Below, in pieces: positions 1 to 15,427 of a DNA stretch of 64,000 nt. The stretch is from assembly GCF_902362185.1 (NCBI RefSeq), contig NC_044497.1:25685001-25749000 (forward strand), in the 5' to 3' direction. Source of the stretch: Chanos chanos (Eukaryota; Chordata; Actinopteri; Gonorynchiformes; Chanidae). Under the pieces are notes generated by a model that searched no databases, was not told the DNA's origin, and saw nothing but the letters and a program-made list of their open reading frames with translations. The position numbers and the translations under genes were made by a program. Numbering within the stretch: the first letter of the stretch is position 1; every line of letters starts with the position of its first letter.

Positions 1-57
1 TCACAACTTTGGCCCAGATATGGATGCAGGTAAAGCTCATTTAAAAAAATGGATGCT

Positions 58-320
58 CTCTTTCTCTCTCTCCCTCTCTCTTTCTCTCTCTCTCTCTGTA
101 TGACCATCCTCATCTGTGGCTTTCCTCCGGACACTCTGCCCCCGTTTCACTAATGACCCCCTCTGTGTCTGACCCAGCAACCTTACTCTCTCCCTCTCTC
201 CCTCTCTCCCTCTCTCTCTCTCTCTCTCTCTTTCTTTCCCTCTCCCTCTTTCTATCTCTCCCCCTCTCTCTCTCTCTCTCCCCCTCTCTCTCTTTCCCTC
301 TCCCTCCCCCCTCTCTGTGT
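58..320. repeat. CT-rich microsatellite-like tract
   Basis: Long runs of CT/CCCT units are broken around 100-180 by a short unique stretch. The tract creates spurious open frames on both strands. Low-complexity DNA. Confidence 0.9.
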
Positions 321-814
321 CCCAACACTCATTCCCTTGAGTGCTGAGCATAGCCTTTTTCAAAACAGACCTCTTGCATCTCTCTGGCACTATCACAACA
401 TAGCCATTTACCAACCTCTCAACCCACCACCCAGCCAACCCTGTCATCTGCATAATGAATCAGGATTGCGGCCATGTTCACCACATTTGACTGCAGCCTC
501 ACAGTCACAACCCACCCGGAGTAGCAGATATTACCATTACACTGAGAATCTGATATCGCATTGTTTTACTGCTGACCAGTAACTCCAAATGAGGAAAGAT
601 CAACCACTGTTGTTACTCAAGGCACTCAAGCCCAGTGAGACTGGCTGGACATTAGAGTCAAATGTCTCCTCATGCATTATTACTACCACATTTTTGGGAA
701 GACTGATACTTGATATAAGTATATGCAGTTATATATGCAGTTCCCTTCTACTTGGCATGAATCCACTTCTTGTAAATCACTAAAGATAAGAGTGCCTGCT
801 AAAAAAAAAAAATT

Positions 815-1063
815 CTCGCTCACTCATTATCTAAGCTGCTTATCCTAATTAGGGTTGCGTGGGGTGCTGGATCCTATCCCAGTGCTCATAGGCGGGGAAA
901 CACCCTGGACAGGTCACCAGTCCATCACAGGGCAGACACACACATTCATAGCTAGCCCAATTCACCTAACCTGCATGTCTTTGGACTGTGGTAAGAAACC
1001 CACAAACTACACATGCGAGAACATGCAATCTACACACAGAGAGGACCCTGGCCACCCAAGAAG
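815..1063 (-). repeat. SINE-like teleost retroposon, minus orientation
   Basis: On the minus strand the segment carries the common fish-repeat text 'CCTATGAGCACTGGGATAGG' and then 'GGATAAGCAGCTTAGATAAT', followed by a short TGAGTGAG tail. The same family occurs in plus orientation at 54551-54722, where a clear target-site duplication shows it to be a retroposon. This copy is longer, keeping an upstream part with a 'CCAAAGACATGCAGGTTAGG' segment. Confidence 0.7.
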
Positions 1064-1896
1064 ATAAATTATAAATTGTAAATGAAAATCTAATTTGTAT
1101 TGAAAACAAGAGCTATGAAACTCTAAAAGAGTAAAGGCTGACTTTCTGAACTGAGGAAAGAAAAACTGGTCTTTGTTGGTTCTCAGGACTTGTATTAATA
1201 ATCATGAGACCTAAAAACATTTGACTGAAATCTGATTATGTTTTTTTAAACAAGTTAAAAAAATAAAAAGATAGATGGCCGTGAAGAGGCTACAATCTGT
1301 GATCATGAAAATTCTATTTATCAGTGATCAAACAATAATTTCTAATCTGAAGTAGTATAATTTTAATTTCCATTATCCCAAGTATCATGCTTTACTGCAA
1401 AACCCCACAACTGAGGTGACAAAAAGAAAGTGGGAGAAATTATTCAAACATTAAAAATCACCATAATGTACTTGGAGTGTATGCGGTTTGTTTGTTTTAA
1501 CATTTCAAAGGCTTTCTGTATTACCACGACGGCTGGTGAAAGTTTGCCTCTAATAGTAGCAGAACAATACAGTAATCTGATTCTCTTTGTCTTTTCTTTT
1601 CATAAAGACACACCTCTGAGGTGACCTGAATTCACCCCAGTGTTCCATCAACACAGTGTGGCCACAACCTACTAACAACCTGTCAAACTGTTCCTTAGAG
1701 CCAACACAGGTCAGAGCCAATCACGTTACATAGAACTGCCCATAGTGCATTGTCTCACTGTCTCACAGCTCCCTGTGATGAGATAGGAGTAAATATAAAA
1801 CTGGGTGTACACCCCAATGTTGATAAAAAAGGAGATGAGTGGTGAGACATGATTTTGTTATGTACTGGCTGGCAGAGTGAAAATGTGTCTTGAGTT

Positions 1897-1935
<39 letters not shown>

Positions 1936-1970
1936 GCACACACACCACACACGCACACACACACACAGAT
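1897..1970. repeat. (TA)n(CA)n microsatellite
   Basis: A compound TA then CA/CACACG dinucleotide tract. Low complexity. Confidence 0.9.
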
Positions 1971-2796
1971 TGACTCAGAGAATTTTTATTTGTATGATAT
2001 ATTAACTATGTTTTGTTTTACTGAGAGGTTTAAACACTGCTGTCATCAGCCTTTTAGCTTCAGCAAAATTTGTCTTCTGACCAGGGACTGCTTAAAATGT
2101 CTGTCATGAATCAATAATTGCTTGTTTAATTGGTTTTTGCTGGATGAAAATTTGAATGTGAGTTTAACACTTTACTAGGTATGGTCCTTGCTTTTTAATG
2201 TTACCTTGATTTGATTTCAATAAGAAAAAGAAAAAGAAAAAGAATAATTCACTCTTTTTCATACCGGAGGGAAAAACACACAAATGAAATCAAAAAAAAT
2301 CATTGGAAATGCATGTATTTGAAATGTAGTCATTTCATATTTTCAGAAATTGTGCTGCATTGTCTAGCTTTACTGCCACAGGTAGAACAATTTCATATTT
2401 AAAGTTAACATGCTGTAAACGGGCACAGGATGACTCCATCTTGTGGTTGCCACATAAACCTAAAATGGGAAGTAGGTACCACCAAACAGCATTTGGTCGA
2501 GCAACCTCAACTTCCTTAAAAGAGAGGTTTTTTTAGCCAGCCCTCAGTCTTAGACTGGCATCTGTGCCAGTAACAACTCCTCCAGAAGTCATCTCTGATC
2601 ACAAGCCAGGCCAAGACGGATTGCCATATTAGGCCTGGCTTTCCTGCTGACTCCCCACGAAGTCTCTGTGGACCTGGAGAAGCTGCTCCAAGGCCTGAAG
2701 CTGCCATAGCCTGATGGGGAATTTTTTTTCCACATGTAAGCACTAAGGATTTTTTTTTAAATCATATGTTATCATAATATGCCCAATAAATAACCA

Positions 2797-3712
2797 GGGA
2801 ACCAACAGGGTTCACATGGTCTCCTATGTCCTTGTGATACCACCAGGGTTCACACTATATCCCATGTCCTGGTGAAACCAACAGGGTTTACTCTATATCC
2901 CATGTCCTGGTGAAACTACCAGGGTTTACTCTATATCCCATGTCCTGGTGAAACCAACAGGGTTCACACTATATCCCATGTCCTGGTGAAACCAGCAGGG
3001 TTTACTCTATATCCCATGTCCTGGTGAAACCAACAGGGTTTACACTGTCTCCCATATCCTGGTGAAACCAACAGGGTTTATACTGTCTCCCATGTCCTGG
3101 TGAAACCAACAGGGTTCACACTATATCCCATGTCCTGGTGAAACCAACAGGGTTCACTCTATATCCCATGTCCTGGTGAAACCAACAGGGTTTACTCTAT
3201 ATCCCATGTCCTGGTGAAACCAACAGGGTTCACACTATATCCCATGTCCTGGTGAAACCAACAGGGTTCACTCTATATCCCATGTCCTGGTGAAACCAAC
3301 AGGGTTTACTCTATATCCCATGTCCTGGTGAAACCAACAGGGTTTACTCTATATCCCATGTCCTGGTGAAACCAACAGGGTTTACACTGTCTCCCATGTC
3401 CTGGTGAAACCAACAGGGTTTACACTGTCTCCCATGTCCTGGTGAAACCAACAGGGTTTACACTGTCTCCCATGTCCTGGTGAAACCAACAGGGTTCACA
3501 CTATATCCCATGTCCTGGTGAAACCAACAGGGTTTACTTTATATCCCATGTCCTGGTGAAACCAACAGGGTTTACACTGTCTCCCATGTCCTGGTGAAAC
3601 CAACAGGGTTTACACTGTCTCCCATGTCCTGGTGAAACCAACAGGGTTTACTCTATATCCCATGTCCTGGTGAAACCAACAGGGTTTACACTGTCTCCCA
3701 TGTCCTGGCGCC
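2797..3712. repeat. 38-bp minisatellite, 24 units
   Basis: The motif ACCAACAGGG recurs from 2801 to 3675 in strict 38-bp register (874 bp = 23 x 38), giving 24 units with no length change. Each unit also contains CATGTCCTGGTGAAA. Units differ mainly in the middle, between three forms: TTTACACTGTCTCC, TTCACACTATATCC and TTTACTCTATATCC. It lies about 0.9 kb upstream of the TATA box of the serine protease gene. No function can be read from the sequence. Confidence 0.95.
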
Positions 3713-4030
3713 TCAGAGTCTTCCACATCCCCACTTAATTTCAACTATGGAGCTTATCATCACGATAGAAGCCTACACACACACACACAAACACACACAC
3801 ACATACAGAGGTTTTTCCATAGCAACACCAACAGATGAGTAGAGATTTAAAAATAATTGCAAAAAAATATAACTGATATCAGGGCAAAACAGACAGCAGG
3901 TAAAAACATACTATTGCCACAGCTGTTTTTTTTTTTTTTTTACCAACATTCTAAAAAATGCCGTTCACATTTTAAACTCTGGAGGTGCTATTTTCTTTTT
4001 CTTGTGGGCAAAAAACCTATCTATCTATCC

Positions 4031-4109
<79 letters not shown>

Positions 4110-4640
4110 GGAAACTGCTCAAACAACAGTTTCTACCCTGTTTAACTTACTGTCTGCAAGTGTTCCCTGGATAAATGTCTTGCCAAATTGTCAAATTGCC
4201 AAACTGCATCATTTTTCTTCCTAAATAGTTAAAACGGAAAAGTACTGGCCCATGAGCATAAACATAAACAATTATAATCAGCAGCTCTTCCTTTTGTGGT
4301 ACGTAGCAAATTCTCATTTTTTTTATATACTTGTAATTTAAGCCATCCAATTTGTATTTCTAAATGTTTTCATCAGCACAATAACCCAGTGAAGATTTAT
4401 TCTTAACACATCTTGTAGGAGACTTAGGAAAGGTGTTCTGTTTCTAGACACCCGCTGTTAACAATACATTCAGAGTAGCAATCAAAAGAAGGCTTAGAAT
4501 TTGATGTACAATACTAGAGGACACCTTGGCTTTGTCATGTACTAGGTCAGCATGATATTGTTGGGATAGCCCCAGTTGACCAAAAAAAACAAAACAAAAA
4601 AACCAACATGCTAGGCTGCAGAGACAGAGAGAGAGAGAGG
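3713..4640. other. Intergenic DNA upstream of the protease gene
   Basis: It holds a short (CA)n tract at 3776-3802 and a long (CTAT)n tetranucleotide at about 4013-4110; the rest is AT-rich with no supportable exon. The (CTAT)n tract makes false Leu-Ser-Ile-Tyr frames. Confidence 0.7.
4013..4110. repeat. (CTAT)n tetranucleotide microsatellite
   Basis: About 24 near-perfect CTAT units. It is likely to be length-polymorphic. Confidence 0.95.
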
Positions 4641-4660
4641 AGAAGAGGATACAGTGACAT

Positions 4661-4668
4661 TATAAAAG
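4661..4668 (+). promoter_or_regulatory. TATA box of the serine protease gene
   Basis: TATAAAAG lies about 30 bp before a likely transcription start near 4690. A GTAAGT splice donor at 4741 and an acceptor at 5337-5338 place a 5' UTR intron between this short leader exon and the ATG exon. TATA-driven promoters are usual for pancreatic-type serine proteases; the tissue is not shown by the sequence. Confidence 0.65.
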
Positions 4669-5349
4669 CTGTCAAGTCACGTCTACAACCACCATTTGGA
4701 GAAAGCCGCAGACCTGAGCAGTGAGATACTGAGCTGACTGGTAAGTGTCCTCAGTGAGCTATCGTTTCTTCTCCATATCTGTTTGGGTATGATAGGAATT
4801 TGTTTTAAGTGACACAGCTCTAATTTACCTACAGTGATTTTAAGTCTCCCAGTCATTTGTGTTATTGTGTTTTTGACCATAACCCTGTGAAGAGATGTGA
4901 TAATCTTGAAATTAAATTGGGAAGACTGACATGACGCCAGCTGTCACTGGAGATTTAGCTTATCAACAGACTTTAAAGATGAACTGCAAACAGGTGAAAA
5001 ACACAAATGAGATGTAATCAACACATTCTGTTGACTTTGTTTTCACTCTGATATTACAGTGATTGTATCATGGTTTGGCAGGTTACATGGTCACAGAAAT
5101 TTGAGAAAATGGAGCAAGTTATCATCAAATACCATCAAATACATTGCTTCCCGGAGGCGGATTCTAAGTTTATTCTCATGTCAGACAGGGTTCTAGTTTT
5201 GAAGTCCTTTTCCAGTCCAAACACAGATATACAAAAGCTCACTCATCACACTGCAATATACAGTGTCACACTGTCAAAACTCCTGCTACTACTACTATTA
5301 TAGGTTTTCCCCACTTTGAGCCATTTCTTGTGTTCCAGGTGCTGCCAAA

Positions 5350-7998
<2,649 letters not shown>

Positions 7999-8048
7999 GA
8001 TGACACTGTGTTTTAACTGTAGGCCTGCAAAGATAGTGCCAGTAGAAG

Positions 8049-8054
8049 AATAAA
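8049..8054 (+). terminator. Polyadenylation signal of the protease gene
   Basis: AATAAA 51 bp after the stop codon, the expected distance for a short 3' UTR. Confidence 0.75.
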
Positions 8055-8109
8055 CCAGTGTGAAGAGCCAAAAAAAGAAAAAAGAAAAAACCAAACAAAC
8101 AAAAAATAC

Positions 8110-8362
8110 CCCTCAACAAACATTCTTGTTCCACTCTGGTCGACCACCATAGTATTCTCACATCTATGAATGTGAGACTAAAATGGACTTCTAGAATGCT
8201 GCAGCAAGGTTCCATCTCATGGTCCAATGTGTCTAATTAAATACAGGCATAACAACTAAAGCATTTTTGTAGGGTGGGCTAAATCATGCTAAATCAATGT
8301 GTTGTGTGTAAAATCATGCTAAGGCTGGTTAAACATGGACAACTGTTGAAGCTGTGTTATCT

Positions 8363-8393
<31 letters not shown>

Positions 8394-8659
8394 ATGATTA
8401 GTCGATGTCATTAAAAAGGGGGAGCCAATCCGGTTTGGACTTCCAAAGATAACATCAGTAAAATTCTAAGATGTTGAGGTACATTCATGATATAATTCTG
8501 AGGTATACAAATGGTTCATTTCACTAGGTGGACCAATCTGTCAAAAATGCTTATGTCGATGTTCTTTCTGAGGCTCTTCCCTCTGTCACATATCCAACAG
8601 CTTGGAGCAGTCAAGTAGAGCAATTGGTGAAAATATTTGTATTTGTCTATACAGAACTG
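8110..8659 (+). other. Left edge of the cda duplication block
   Basis: The stretch at about 8120-8225 matches the cda 3' flanks near 14385-14490 and 29105-29210 (shared text CCACCATAGTATTCTCACA), so duplicated cda flank begins directly after the protease gene. A poly(A) tract lies at 8362-8386. No exon is visible. Confidence 0.55.
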
Positions 8660-9225
8660 AACAATTCCACGGTATTTGGCTAATTTTTTTGTTTGTTTGT
8701 TTTGTTTTATTTTGGTGTTTGTAACTTGTTTAAAACAACAACTCCACAATATGCCACAATATTGTGCACAGAATTTTATCCAATCTATTGGCTGACATAT
8801 AACTAACCTCATGCAAGGGACAAATTCAAGAGTGGACAGTCCAGAATTGTAACACTGGCCAAGTTGTTCTTCAGCTGTCATCCTGCCATATATTGTCTTG
8901 TTCATTTCTTGCCCTGAAGTATTGCTGTAATGTCTTACCTAAAGCAATCACACCCATTGTGCATTGATTCAGTGTTCATACCATGCATCACTTTCAGTTC
9001 TTACTATTTGAAAATACACTCAACCAACCACAAAAATGCAAACATTCTAGCTTGAGATGAAAGGCACTGCCCTGAGACCAGAGGGAATCAAACTGCTGGA
9101 ATGGATGAAGCTGGAAGACAAGACCTGATTCACAAGGCACATCTGGCTAAAGAGTTTGCTTACTGTTCATACAGAAAATTTCTGAGTAAGTGCAGCAGTT
9201 TTAACTTATGATTGAGTTTACACAG
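8660..9225 (+). pseudogene. Decayed cda 5' part: promoter region plus dead exon 1
   Basis: From about 8700 the DNA aligns with the 5' flank of the live cda genes (compare 11390-11747). The exon 1 relative is 9101-9225. It begins MDEAGRQDLIHKAHLAKEFA, close to the live [20 protein letters not shown], and ends at a GT donor. After codon 27 or so the frame is lost by an extra base relative to the live exon and meets a stop. The TATAAATA of the live promoters is ACAAAAAT here. No exons 2-4 follow before the next cda gene. It is a broken 5' duplicate of a host gene, not a coding gene. Confidence 0.85.
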
Positions 9226-9316
9226 GTGATCTTTAATCATGCTCCCGTTCTAAATATTTTTCATTTGAAATGTAAATATCTAAAAAGAAGATTGAATCAT
9301 GTTGAATTTGAATATT

Positions 9317-9970
9317 TGTCACGAGGTGAAAAGTAGATTTAAGTCAGGTAGCCATTGTAGCACTGAACGGGGTACTTTATTTCACAAAAAACCCAAAACA
9401 AGCGACAACACACATGTGCCAAAGGTGCCGGGGCAATGTAACCAGTGCCAGGTGGTGCAGGTGTGGAGGTGCTCTGTGCAGGCGTGCACTGGAGACGACC
9501 CAGGGTTCTGGAGTGGCTGGGAATGGAGCAGGTGAGAGGGCCAACTTTGGGATGCTAGAGTGAGGAACCAAACCCAGGTCTCCTGGTCAGTTGGTATATC
9601 TCTTCTAGTCCTCTCAGCTAGTGGCAGTGGGCTGGCAGCTCAGGAACAGTCTGAGGAACCAGCCTCCCTGAGCTGGCGTTCACACGCTCCCGCTATTGGT
9701 CAAGAGATGACGTCTTGAGGAACCAGGAGGAGATCTGCACCCTGAGCTGGCCCTCACACTCTCCAATTAGGTGATGGCAGTCATCCCTTCACCACAGCTC
9801 AGCAGAGTCTGGGGAACAAGGAAGGGATGTTTACCCAACCCTTGCCACAGCACACACTTTCCCTTCCTCTCCCAAGACTTCAGCTTTCATCCTTCAGCCC
9901 ATGGGTTTTCCATGAGCTGCAGGTGCACTCATGGAAAACCCATGGGCTGAAAAAAAGCTGGGCCATAACA
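9317..9970 (-). mobile_element. Solo LTR (LTR retrotransposon fossil) in dead cda intron 1
   Basis: The element has TG...CA ends and reads on the minus strand, with a TATA-like ATAAAAG-type box and an AATAAA signal about 55 bases before its end. In sibling copies the flanking 5-mers ATATT and ACGTT correspond to one ATGTT in the empty inverted cda copy near 33440, so a 5-bp target duplication is inferred. This copy is somewhat shorter than its ~732-bp siblings. No internal retroviral genes are present; it is an old solo LTR and not active. Confidence 0.75.
9894..9950. repeat. Perfect 22-bp inverted repeat (hairpin)
   Basis: Arms 9894-9915 and 9929-9950 are exact reverse complements around a 13-base loop. 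The other array copies have only the left arm. This looks like a local template-switch event. Confidence 0.85.
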
Positions 9971-10103
9971 ACGTTAAAAGTACATTTATGCCTGGGGAAC
10001 AAGGGCATATATTCCCAGGTGTGTAGAAACTGATGATGGAACTGTACCCATTAGCGTTAGTAGGAGCAGCTGAACAGATCAATATGCATACAATCGTTTA
10101 TAC

Positions 10104-10972
10104 CAGGGGTGTCAAACTCATTTTACTTCAGGGGCCACATATAGAGCAATTTGATCTTAAGTGGGCCAGACCAGTAAAATAATAGCATAATAATCTATAA
10201 ATAACTAGAACTCTAAATCCATGTCTTTGTTTTAGTGCAAAGAAGTATTAATATATTATTAAGATGTTCACATTTGGCTGTCCAAATCTGTGGAAAGGTC
10301 TGAAATCCTGTCTGCCACAGTATTCCTCGTCAGGCTAATGTTGGCAAAAGCTTGTCGCTTCTCAGGGCACACAATTTCTGCTGCCTTCAGCATGCATGTT
10401 TTCACAAAGTCGCCCGCACAGTATGGCTTGGATGCTAATACTATTTCGTTAGCAATAAGGTAGCTGGCTTTGACCACCGCATCACTAATCCCTTGGCTAT
10501 GGGTAAAAACAGACTGCTGTTTTCTCAGACCCGCTAACATTTAATTGATCTTTTCTCTTCTCAGTTGTCCTTGCAAGCTGTCATATTTCTCACTATGATG
10601 AGTCTCATAGTGGCGCCGAATGTCATATTCCTTGAGCACTGCAACTTGCTGCATACACACCAAGCACACAGGTTTCCCACTGACCTGTGTGAATAAATAG
10701 TAGCTGGTCCATTTTTCTTGAAATATTCTACATTCTATGTCCACTTTTCCTCTTTTTGACAAAGACATTTTGGGGCTTTGGGTCAGATGGCAGCAAAAGA
10801 ATGTTGTGTTGTATCCGGTACTCTTACTGAAACAGTGCGCCCCCAGTGGTCAAATAAATATATTGCAGTTAATGTCATAAATTCTAACATCTGGCAAATT
10901 TCATCTCACGGGCCGGATTGGACCCTCTGGCGGGCCGGTTCTGGCCTGCGGGGCGTACGTTTGACACCCCTG
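10104..10972 (-). mobile_element. Non-autonomous hAT (Charlie/GTF2IRD2-like) DNA transposon, 869 bp
   Basis: The terminal inverted repeats CAGGGGTGTCAAAC match exactly at both ends, and an 8-bp target duplication GTTTATAC sits at 10096-10103 and 10973-10980. The 1573-bp array units have a single GTTTATAC at the same place, giving an empty-site control. The minus strand keeps the first part of a transposase: a BED-like finger (C-x2-C, then HYETHH) at 10768-10541, then after one in-frame stop the ISDAVVKASYLIA region to about 10268. The RNase H-like catalytic part is missing, so the element depends on an outside transposase. Similarity to the hAT transposase domesticated in GTF2IRD2 is from memory. 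Confidence 0.88.
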
Positions 10973-11677
10973 GTTTATACTGTTGTGTACGGTTGAGTGA
11001 AACTTTAGTGAAAGTTATCATAAGGTTTCTAACTATCCTACTGTGTATTCACAGGGTGAGTTGAATTTATGAAAAACATAGCCATGATTAATCAATACTA
11101 AACAACAGTTATTCCCTTCTGCAGGTGACCAAACACAGTCAGTAAAGTGAAATGCCTTGAATGCAAATAGTCAGGAGATTGCATCAGCAAAATTTGAAGA
11201 AGTTGGAGAAATAATCAGTTGGACAAATAATCTGTATTCTGGATTATCTTCCCATAGTCTGTATCTACATCCTGTTTCATCACCATGCTGACCTTACTGA
11301 ACAATCTTCTCTTTTCTTTGCCTACTGACATATCTCTCTGAAACTATTAAGCTGAGTGTTTACAACTATACCATATTTGGCTGTGTTGTTTTTTTTGACA
11401 TTCATAACCTGTTTAAAATAATAACTCAAGTATTGCCACTATGTTGTGCACAGAGTGTTGTCCTATTAAATTGTTTCTATTTATTACTCACCCCATAAAA
11501 GAAGTTCAGTTTAGCTCTTCTTCAGCAATCACCCTGCCACGTATTTGTTTGTTCATTTCCTGGCAGTATTGCTTTAGTGTCTGACCCAAGCCGTTTACAC
11601 ACATTGTTCATTGGTTCAGTGTTCATACCATGCATCACTTTCAGTTCTTGCTATTTGAAAACACACCCAGCCAACCA

Positions 11678-11685
11678 TATAAATA
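11678..11685 (+). promoter_or_regulatory. TATA box of cda copy A
   Basis: TATAAATA 70 bp before the ATG. The same box stands before copy B (26384-26391); the dead exon 1 copies have ACAAAAAT-type sequence instead. Confidence 0.6.
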
Positions 11686-11702
11686 CACACACTCCAGTTT
11701 GA

Positions 11703-13353
<1,651 letters not shown>

Positions 13354-14658
13354 GAATAGACTTTAGCAACCACACAGCAAATAAATGTTTTCACACACGC
13401 TGTGTTGCCAGTGAAATGAAGAAAATCATTTGCTTCTTAACAGAACTTAATGTTTCTTAGTAGGATTGGGTCAGATTATATTGAAATATTGTCATTTTCT
13501 GAATATAAACTACAGTGTAATATCTGTAATTAGTTGCATAATCTACTGGATTTCCAAAAATGACTAGTCCAATCAGCACACTTTTAGATTCTCTTTGGAA
13601 TACTTACTTTTCCTGCAATTTCGAGTTTCACAGTTTGCAAAAATGTGATTTTAATTGCAACACAAACATATGCAATATATGTCATCTTCAATAAAACTGA
13701 AGTTCAAATCTAAAAGTATTTGTTAAGTCTTTCAAAACAACTTCAAAAACTGAGACAACCCATGGATCCTGTCTATGGAGAAGTGTTCTTTCTACAAGGA
13801 GGGAAATAAGATCTGTCCATGGTCAGTTCTTACTATTTGAAAGCACACCCATTCCAAACAAATAAATACACACAGTTCATTTTGTGATGACGAGCACACA
13901 TTTGAAAAAAAAAAGAGAGAGAAAAAGAAATAAACATGTACACCTAAAACATGAACTGTGCAATCATAGAACACAGTTAACATGGTCACAAAATGAAGGT
14001 CTGGGAAACTCACTCTGAGAACAGTTACATATTAATGTTATACATAAAGTTGTTGGAAGATTTTCAGTGGCACTCTAAACCAAGTCACCTATTCACATCT
14101 GAACTGTGAATACTGATTCTATTTTCTCTAGTCATTAAATGATAATTTTCTGTTTTTTTTACAACAAAATGTGGAGAAGTGTTCTTTCCACAATGAGGGA
14201 AATAAGACAATGGTGATCCTGCAGGGGTACAACTCACATACATCTCATGAAATTGAATGTGCTTGTTTAACACCAGCCATCAAGCTCTGTGTAACTAACT
14301 CAGATATTCATTAAACATGAGAGCACAGATGTTCTCTACAAGTGAGTATCTGTAGTCCCAATAAAGCAAAAACAAATTAAAACAATCGTTCTTGTACCAC
14401 CTTTGTCCACCACCATAGTATTCTCACAACTGAACATGTGAGATTTAAATGGACTTCTGAAATGCTGTAGCAAGGTTCAAGATTACCAAGATTACTGTGG
14501 TCACAAAATTAAGTTCTAGGAAACTCACTCTCAGAACAGCTACACCTTCGTATTATAGTTAAAGCTGTTCAAAGATCTTCAGTGGCACTCTAGACCAAGT
14601 CATCTCCTATTCACATTTGTACTGTGAATACTCATTCTATTTTCTCTGGTTATTAAAT
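13354..14658 (+). other. cda A 3' flank with broken cda pieces
   Basis: After the stop come an AATAAA signal and AT-rich DNA. At about 13826-13895 a promoter-like piece recurs (CTATTTGAAAGCACACCC, compare CTATTTGAAAACACACCC before the live ATG). Pieces at about 14050-14130 and 14560-14650 resemble cda intron 3 (CAGTGGCACTCTA, CCTATTCACAT). No exon is left in them. The same arrangement follows copy B at 28440-29380, so these fragments predate the last duplication. Confidence 0.6.
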
Positions 14659-14682
14659 GACAATGATTAAATGACAATGTTC

Positions 14683-14739
<57 letters not shown>

Positions 14740-14800
14740 TACACACACACATACATATATATGTGTGTGTGTGTCTATACATTGTCATTTAATCATTGTC
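14659..14800. repeat. Long palindrome with (TA)n(CA/TG)n core
   Basis: The 21-bp arms 14659-14679 and 14780-14800 are exact reverse complements; the space between is (TA)n followed by a nested ACACAC/GTGTGT hairpin. Copy B has the same structure (arms 29380-29400 and 29499-29519). Confidence 0.85.
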
Positions 14801-14814
14801 ATATACATATATAC

Positions 14815-15261
14815 CGTCGGGCATCAATGTTTTTAAAAGTGTTGAAAATAATAAACAGGCACGACGATGACTTAAGGTAGCTCTTTTGTCTTTATTGAGT
14901 AAAAGGTAGCGTATACAGCAAAAGCAGAGAGGAGGTCATCAGAGAGGCACCCAGATGCAGTCTTGATGGTGGAAGACTAGACCACAAGATCTCACACACA
15001 CAGATATACCCATGCAGCCAAGGGCCTTTGACCTTGGTGCCCATAGATAATGAGAGCTTTCTAAAACTGTGGGGCGGGTGTGTGAGAGCTTGGTTGATAA
15101 ACCAGTGTTTGAGTGAGAGAAGTGTAACACAAGATGAAAAGTATGTCCACACATTCCATTCACTTAACAAAATATATACCTGTGATTGTATTTTACCACT
15201 ACACCTCACTAAGAGACCAAAGAGGTCTGGTGACAGTCAAAGTATTCAGCTAGGCCCCACA
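14815..15261 (-). mobile_element. Probable solo LTR fossil, second family (copy A)
   Basis: On the minus strand the block starts TGTGGGGCC, has CAATAAAGAC about 80 bases from its other end, and is flanked by ATAC on both sides. That is LTR-like, but the distal end is not a clean CA, so the class is uncertain. The same block follows cda copy B at 29534-29978. No internal region is present; old and silent. Confidence 0.42.
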
Positions 15262-15265
15262 ATAC

Positions 15266-15300
<35 letters not shown>

Positions 15301-15318
15301 TTAGAGATGAAACGGTAC

Positions 15319-15427
15319 GTAGATTTAAGTCAGGTAGCCATTGTAGCTGAAACGGTAAGTAGATTTAAGTCAGGTAGCCATTGTAGCTGAAACGGTAAGT
15401 AGATTTAAGTCAGGTAGCCATTGTAGC
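15319..15427 (+). repeat. 40-bp triplication at the array junction
   Basis: GTAGATTTAAGTCAGG starts at 15319, 15359 and 15399, exactly 40 bp apart. Each of the first two units ends with TGAAACGGTAA, which copies the flank just left of the junction (ATGAAACGGTAC). So the breakpoint itself was duplicated in tandem after the array joined the cda A flank. Confidence 0.85.

Larger units (their letters stand above)
1..2796. other. Intergenic DNA, repeat-rich, no gene seen
   Basis: A CT-rich low-complexity tract fills about 58-320. A SINE-like repeat lies at 815-1063 and a (TA)n(CA)n tract at about 1897-1970; both have their own notes or entries. The open frames here are short and either low-complexity (Ser/Leu or Arg/Glu runs made by the CT tract) or unlike any family I know. 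I see no exon that I can support. Confidence 0.6.

Noticed and set aside
37-453. Arg/Glu-rich or Ser/Leu-rich proteins at the left end
   Set aside because: They are translations of a CT-rich microsatellite.
2797-3712. CRISPR-like array of 38-bp repeats
   Set aside because: There are no unique spacers; the units are directly adjoining, as in a minisatellite, and the genome is a vertebrate one.
3857-4224. Leu-Ser-Ile-Tyr repeat proteins
   Set aside because: They are translations of the (CTAT)n tract in different frames.
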